A stretch of DNA of 8,292 bases from an uncultured Eubacteriales bacterium (GTDB lineage: Bacteria > Bacillota > Clostridia > Peptostreptococcales > Anaerovoracaceae), in contig CADBRY010000211.1 of assembly GCA_902797195.1 (NCBI GenBank), positions 1-8,292 on the forward strand. Reading direction: 5' to 3'. The translations under genes were made by a program, and so were the position numbers. How positions within the stretch are numbered: the stretch's first letter is position 1; each line of letters begins with the position of its first letter. The notes beneath the pieces were generated by a model. The model was given only the letters and a program-made list of their open reading frames with translations. It did no database searches and had not been told where the DNA came from. Positions 6,142-8,292 of the stretch are shown here, one piece after another.

Positions 6142-7368
6142 TTACTGATCTTTTGTTTCTATTGTGTATATAGTGGTGATTGAATTATTGTCCCACGTGC
6201 AAATGTATGCGTTCTTTTTTGGATCGCCCCGCTTGTTGAACATTATGGTTCCGGAGGCTCCCTCGAAGACGTATCCGTCGCTTAGAAGAAGGTCGCGAAT
6301 AGTTTCTCCCCCGGCGATCTCGTCTTTGCCGGCCGTTGCCTTTTCAATAGCATCCAGAGCCATCATATATGCGTCGTATCCCAATCCAACAGCCTCTTCG
6401 GGGTCCTTGCTGCCGTAGGTTTTCTGGTAGGCGTCCAGGAACTTCTGGCGGGATTCGCTGACCTTCTCTTTTTCGTCGTCTCCATCCGTTACGAAGAATT
6501 GTACAAAGGCAACGTTGCCCGGGTTGACATTCTCGTTCAGTTTTTCCCGGAAGTCATCGCCGCCCCAGCTGATATCTCCAAGGAAGGTAACATTCAGCCC
6601 CATATCGGCGGCCTGATTTATAATGTTGGTGACGGAAGTCAGATCACCAAGCAGCAGCACGTGCTTGACCCCTGAATCCCTGAGCTCCTCAAGCTGTTCC
6701 GTAAAATCCGTGTCACCGGCGTTGTACACGCTGTGGTAACCGACGACGTCGTCTTTGCCTGAAAAGTCTTCAAACCCGTTGGTAAACACCGTGTCCATTG
6801 CCATTGCGGCGTCGTCCTTTGAGGGACGTAAAACACCCACCTTGTCTACGTTGATGCTGTTCAGATAGTTTGCCATGAGTCGGCCCTGGGTGGAGTCGAT
6901 GTAACATATCCTGAAGTAGTAGCTGTTGTTGCGCGTGACAAGAGGATTGGTGTTGGTCATCGTGATGGCCGGTATCTTTGCCTTTTCCACATAGTCCGCG
7001 GCAATAAGGGAGTAGAGGTTGCCGTAACTCCCGAGTATGACCGTGGGATTCTTGGCGATCAGGGTATTGATCGCAGGTTCCGCTGCGTTAATGTCCGAGC
7101 TGTTGTCGGCGTAAATAAGGTTTACGTCTTTGCCCATGACCTTTGGCTGCATCTTGTGGGCCAGCTCGATACCCTGGATCTCAGGGAGCGCCGCGTCCTT
7201 GTCCACGCCGGTGGTTGGCTCGAATATACCTATATTGATGCCGGTCGAGGTATCCTGATTGTCATCTATAAGACCCTGCTTGAAGTTGTCGTAGGTAGTA
7301 CACCCGCAAAGGGCAACCAAAAGCACGGTAAAAACCGCTGTCGTTACCAATAATCTACATTTCATCAT
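6142..7368 (-). CDS. Orphan ABC-type substrate-binding lipoprotein (branched-chain amino acid/LivJ-like)
   Basis: A 408-residue periplasmic-binding-protein type 1 receptor, expected to sit on the outer face of the membrane as a lipoprotein. The signal peptide (about 1-22) ends in a lipobox-like LCGC, with C23 as the modified cysteine. The two-lobe fold is indicated by INIGIFEPTTG near the mature N-terminus, then ILGSYGNLYSL and PAITMTNTNPLVT (ligand-cleft region), YYFRICYIDSTQG, VGLGYDAYMMALDAIEKA and a closing GTIMFNKRGDPKKNAYI. These match the LivJ/HAAT family. Likely ligands are branched-chain or other amino acids or short amides, but the sequence does not settle which. No permease or ATPase gene lies beside it, so it is orphan here. 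The first of two adjacent ATGs is listed; the second (7365) gives a better distance to a weak AGG. A TATAAT lies only 6 nt upstream of the first ATG. It is the first gene of the minus-strand run. Confidence 0.9.
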   Translation of the reverse strand: MMKCRLLVTTAVFTVLLVALCGCTTYDNFKQGLIDDNQDTSTGINIGIFEPTTGVDKDAALPEIQGIELAHKMQPKVMGKDVNLIYADNSSDINAAEPAINTLIAKNPTVILGSYGNLYSLIAADYVEKAKIPAITMTNTNPLVTRNNSYYFRICYIDSTQGRLMANYLNSINVDKVGVLRPSKDDAAMAMDTVFTNGFEDFSGKDDVVGYHSVYNAGDTDFTEQLEELRDSGVKHVLLLGDLTSVTNIINQAADMGLNVTFLGDISWGGDDFREKLNENVNPGNVAFVQFFVTDGDDEKEKVSESRQKFLDAYQKTYGSKDPEEAVGLGYDAYMMALDAIEKATAGKDEIAGGETIRDLLLSDGYVFEGASGTIMFNKRGDPKKNAYICTWDNNSITTIYTIETKDQ

Positions 7369-7374
7369 GGGCCT

Positions 7375-7403
7375 ATTATACTAGTTTTGGACTTATGCGT
7401 AAA
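7375..7403 (-). promoter_or_regulatory. Promoter of the binding-lipoprotein run, close to the start codon
   Basis: On the minus strand, TTTACG (7403-7398; 4 of 6 matches to TTGACA) and a perfect TATAAT (7380-7375) are separated by 17 bp. Transcription would begin about 7 nt after the -10 box, at or within a base or two of the ATG at 7368. That leaves no room for a leader or ribosome binding site, so the mRNA may be leaderless unless another promoter lies upstream. Confidence 0.5.
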
Positions 7404-7486
7404 GTGAAGAGATTGTGATGGATGGGGTGACAGTGGCTGTAACAAAGGCTGTGATAAAAAAACTTTGGGATATGTGACAAGGTCAC
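7404..7486. promoter_or_regulatory. Phased GTGAY-like half-site array between divergent promoters
   Basis: GTGAA (7404), GTGAT (7415), GTGAC (7427), GTAAC (7439), GTGAT (7451) and GTGAC (7474) recur on the + strand at intervals of 11, 12, 12, 12 and 23 bp. Most are preceded by T. The last one is also the left arm of a perfect inverted repeat GTGAC-AAG-GTCAC (7474-7486). The array starts right after the -35 of the leftward promoter and ends 10 bp before the -35 of the rightward one. It looks like a multi-site operator read along roughly one helical face; the regulator is not in the window. Confidence 0.45.
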
Positions 7487-7496
7487 TTAATGGTAC

Positions 7497-7526
7497 TTGA
7501 CAAATATGGTAAAAGATAAGTAAATT
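7497..7526 (+). promoter_or_regulatory. Promoter of reverse rubrerythrin
   Basis: A perfect TTGACA (7497-7502) is followed after 18 bp by TAAATT (7521-7526; 4 of 6 matches to TATAAT). Transcription would start near 7533, giving a leader of about 65 nt that is A-rich. A perfect inverted repeat, GTAGT-AATA-ACTAC (7533-7546), lies at the expected start point. No PerR-type palindrome (TTATAATnATTATAA) is visible. Confidence 0.5.
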
Positions 7527-7582
7527 ATACGAGTAGTAATAACTACAGAAGATTTTGAAAAAAATGAAATAAATAAAAGGTT

Positions 7583-7589
7583 AAGGAGG
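7583..7589 (+). promoter_or_regulatory. Strong Shine-Dalgarno of reverse rubrerythrin
   Basis: AAGGAGG lies 9 nt before the ATG at 7599 in an A/T-rich, probably unstructured leader. This near-perfect match to the 16S rRNA end suggests high expression, as is usual for rubrerythrins in anaerobes, and it fixes the start codon. Confidence 0.85.
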
Positions 7590-7598
7590 AAATTAATT

Positions 7599-8141
7599 AT
7601 GAAATGGACATGTTCAGTATGTGGTTACACTCATGAAGGCGATGCTGCACCGGAGAAGTGCCCCCAGTGCGGAGTTCCTGCAGAGAAGTTCAATAAGGTC
7701 GAAGAAGGCGAAAGAGAATGGGCTGCAGAGCACGTAGTCGGAGTAGCCAAGGGCGTCGACGAGGAGATAATCCAGGGCCTGAGAGACAACTTCAACGGCG
7801 AATGCTCAGAGGTTGGAATGTACCTGGCGATGTCCAGAGTCGCTCACAGAGAAGGCTATCCCGAGATCGGCCTCTACTGGGAGAAGGCGGCTTTTGAGGA
7901 AGCAGAGCACGCAGCTAAGTTTGCGGAACTTCTGGGTGAAGTGGTCACAGATTCCACAAAGAAGAACCTGGAGATGAGAGTCGATGCCGAGAACGGCGCT
8001 ACCGCAGGCAAGGTCGCTCTGGCCAAGATGGCCAAGGAGCAGGGTCTGGATGCTATCCATGACACAGTTCACGAGATGGCAAGGGACGAAGCCAGACACG
8101 GCAAGGCATTCGAAGGCCTGCTGAAGAGATACTTCGGCTAA
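7599..8141 (+). CDS. rbr: Reverse rubrerythrin (N-terminal rubredoxin domain)
   Basis: A 180-residue cytoplasmic non-haem di-iron peroxidase that reduces hydrogen peroxide (and, with partners, oxygen) in anaerobes. The rubredoxin domain comes first: CSVC (C5, C8) and CPQC (C21, C24) bind the single electron-transfer iron. The four-helix bundle follows, with di-iron ligands from [14 protein letters not shown] (E68 or E71), [12 protein letters not shown] (E101 and H104 as ExxH), VDAENG (E131) and [12 protein letters not shown] (E164 and H167 as ExxH). All expected ligands are present. The domain order is the reverse of classical rubrerythrin and matches the clostridial reverse type (rbr3A/rbr3B of Clostridium acetobutylicum), which takes electrons from NADH through rubredoxin-linked reductases. 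No reductase gene is in the window. The gene is probably monocistronic: it has its own promoter, a strong ribosome binding site and a downstream hairpin. It is transcribed divergently from the binding-lipoprotein run. Confidence 0.96.
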   Translation: MKWTCSVCGYTHEGDAAPEKCPQCGVPAEKFNKVEEGEREWAAEHVVGVAKGVDEEIIQGLRDNFNGECSEVGMYLAMSRVAHREGYPEIGLYWEKAAFEEAEHAAKFAELLGEVVTDSTKKNLEMRVDAENGATAGKVALAKMAKEQGLDAIHDTVHEMARDEARHGKAFEGLLKRYFG

Positions 8142-8171
8142 GCCATCAGAGCCTGAAATCTCAAGGATCAC

Positions 8172-8211
8172 AAGAGGTTATCACGAGAGTGGTAGCCTCT
8201 TATTTGAATTT
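8172..8211 (+). terminator. rbr: Terminator of reverse rubrerythrin
   Basis: AAGAGGTTATCAC (8172-8184) pairs with GTGGTAGCCTCTT (8189-8201) around a GAGA tetraloop. The RNA stem has 13 bp, two of them G-U. A T-rich but interrupted tail (ATTTGAATTT) follows. On the minus strand the two wobbles become C-A mismatches and no T-run follows, so the hairpin is built for the rubrerythrin transcript. Its right arm overlaps the stop codon of the convergent surface-protein gene (8200-8202). Confidence 0.7.
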
Positions 8212-8292
8212 GTACGTTTTATTTACAGTTTTAAGTGTTTTGGTGTTCCAGGCTCCGTAGTAGGTTGTTTTTCCAACCTTCTTATAAGCACG
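8200..8292 (-). CDS. C-terminal fragment of a surface protein (fibronectin III-like end), partial
   Basis: The minus strand is open from the window edge to TAA at 8202-8200, giving 30 residues that begin RAYKKVGKTTYYGAW and end in TYKFK. The (V)RAYKK...YYGAW pattern is typical of the last strands of fibronectin type III modules that close many clostridial secreted or wall-bound proteins. The fragment is basic, lysine-rich and has no LPXTG anchor. The rest of the gene lies right of the window, so the main function cannot be told. It converges on reverse rubrerythrin with 58 bp between stop codons. Confidence 0.6.
   Translation of the reverse strand, partial: RAYKKVGKTTYYGAWNTKTLKTVNKTYKFK

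Noticed and set aside
91..6517. The 11-mer CAAAGGCAACG occurring near 91, 4563, 5368 and 6507, resembling a dispersed repeat
   Set aside because: Three of the four are antisense of a common Val-Ala-Phe codon choice (GTTGCCTTTG) in pepV and the lipoprotein gene. The flanks are unrelated, so it is a codon coincidence.
7369..7598. PerR-type peroxide operator upstream of reverse rubrerythrin
   Set aside because: Rubrerythrins in Clostridia are often PerR-controlled, but no sequence close to TTATAATnATTATAA was found on either strand here.

Overview
The window looks like chromosomal DNA from a strictly anaerobic, Gram-positive member of the Bacillota, most likely class Clostridia. Supporting signs are strong AGGAGG-type ribosome binding sites, a clostridial 'reverse' rubrerythrin (rubredoxin domain first), a YabE-like DUF348/G5/3D cell-wall protein, a PepV dipeptidase, and a fibronectin-III-type C-terminus of the kind common on clostridial surface proteins. 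No rRNA, tRNA, CRISPR array, insertion sequence or phage gene was seen. The exact genus cannot be read from the sequence.

Layout. Positions 1-206 hold a probable terminator of an off-window gene, a promoter-like TATAAT, and a leader hairpin that can hide the ribosome binding site of the first gene. Positions 207-3482 (+) encode an unusual 1,091-residue membrane protein: an N-terminal four-cysteine zinc ribbon, about 650 residues of repeat-rich, extremely acidic and probably disordered sequence, a basic stretch, one transmembrane helix, TPR-like helices and an unrecognised extracellular domain. It converges with only 9 bp of spacing on a minus-strand run of four genes. In transcription order these are an orphan branched-chain-amino-acid-type binding lipoprotein (7368-6142), an Nfu-type Fe-S scaffold (6089-5865), PepV (5863-4334) and the 3D-domain cell-wall protein (4325-3492). 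The last three are packed with 1-bp and 8-bp gaps and appear translationally coupled. A 230-bp divergent control region (7369-7598) separates this run from reverse rubrerythrin (7599-8141, +). After rubrerythrin comes a hairpin terminator, whose right arm overlaps the stop codon of a minus-strand surface-protein gene that runs off the window at 8292.

How the genes may work together. The minus-strand run mixes nutrient capture (binding lipoprotein, dipeptidase), Fe-S cluster supply (Nfu) and wall remodelling (3D protein). Reverse rubrerythrin detoxifies peroxide and oxygen and shares the intergenic control region with that run. I cannot show a single pathway joining them.

Most worth a second look: the acidic zinc-ribbon membrane protein with its internal repeats; an exact four-unit octapeptide acidic tail on PepV; an array of GTGAY-like half-sites at about 12-bp spacing between the two divergent promoters; a consensus-like promoter placed so close to the lipoprotein start that its transcript would be leaderless; and two small RNA structures near the left edge with mutually exclusive pairings.
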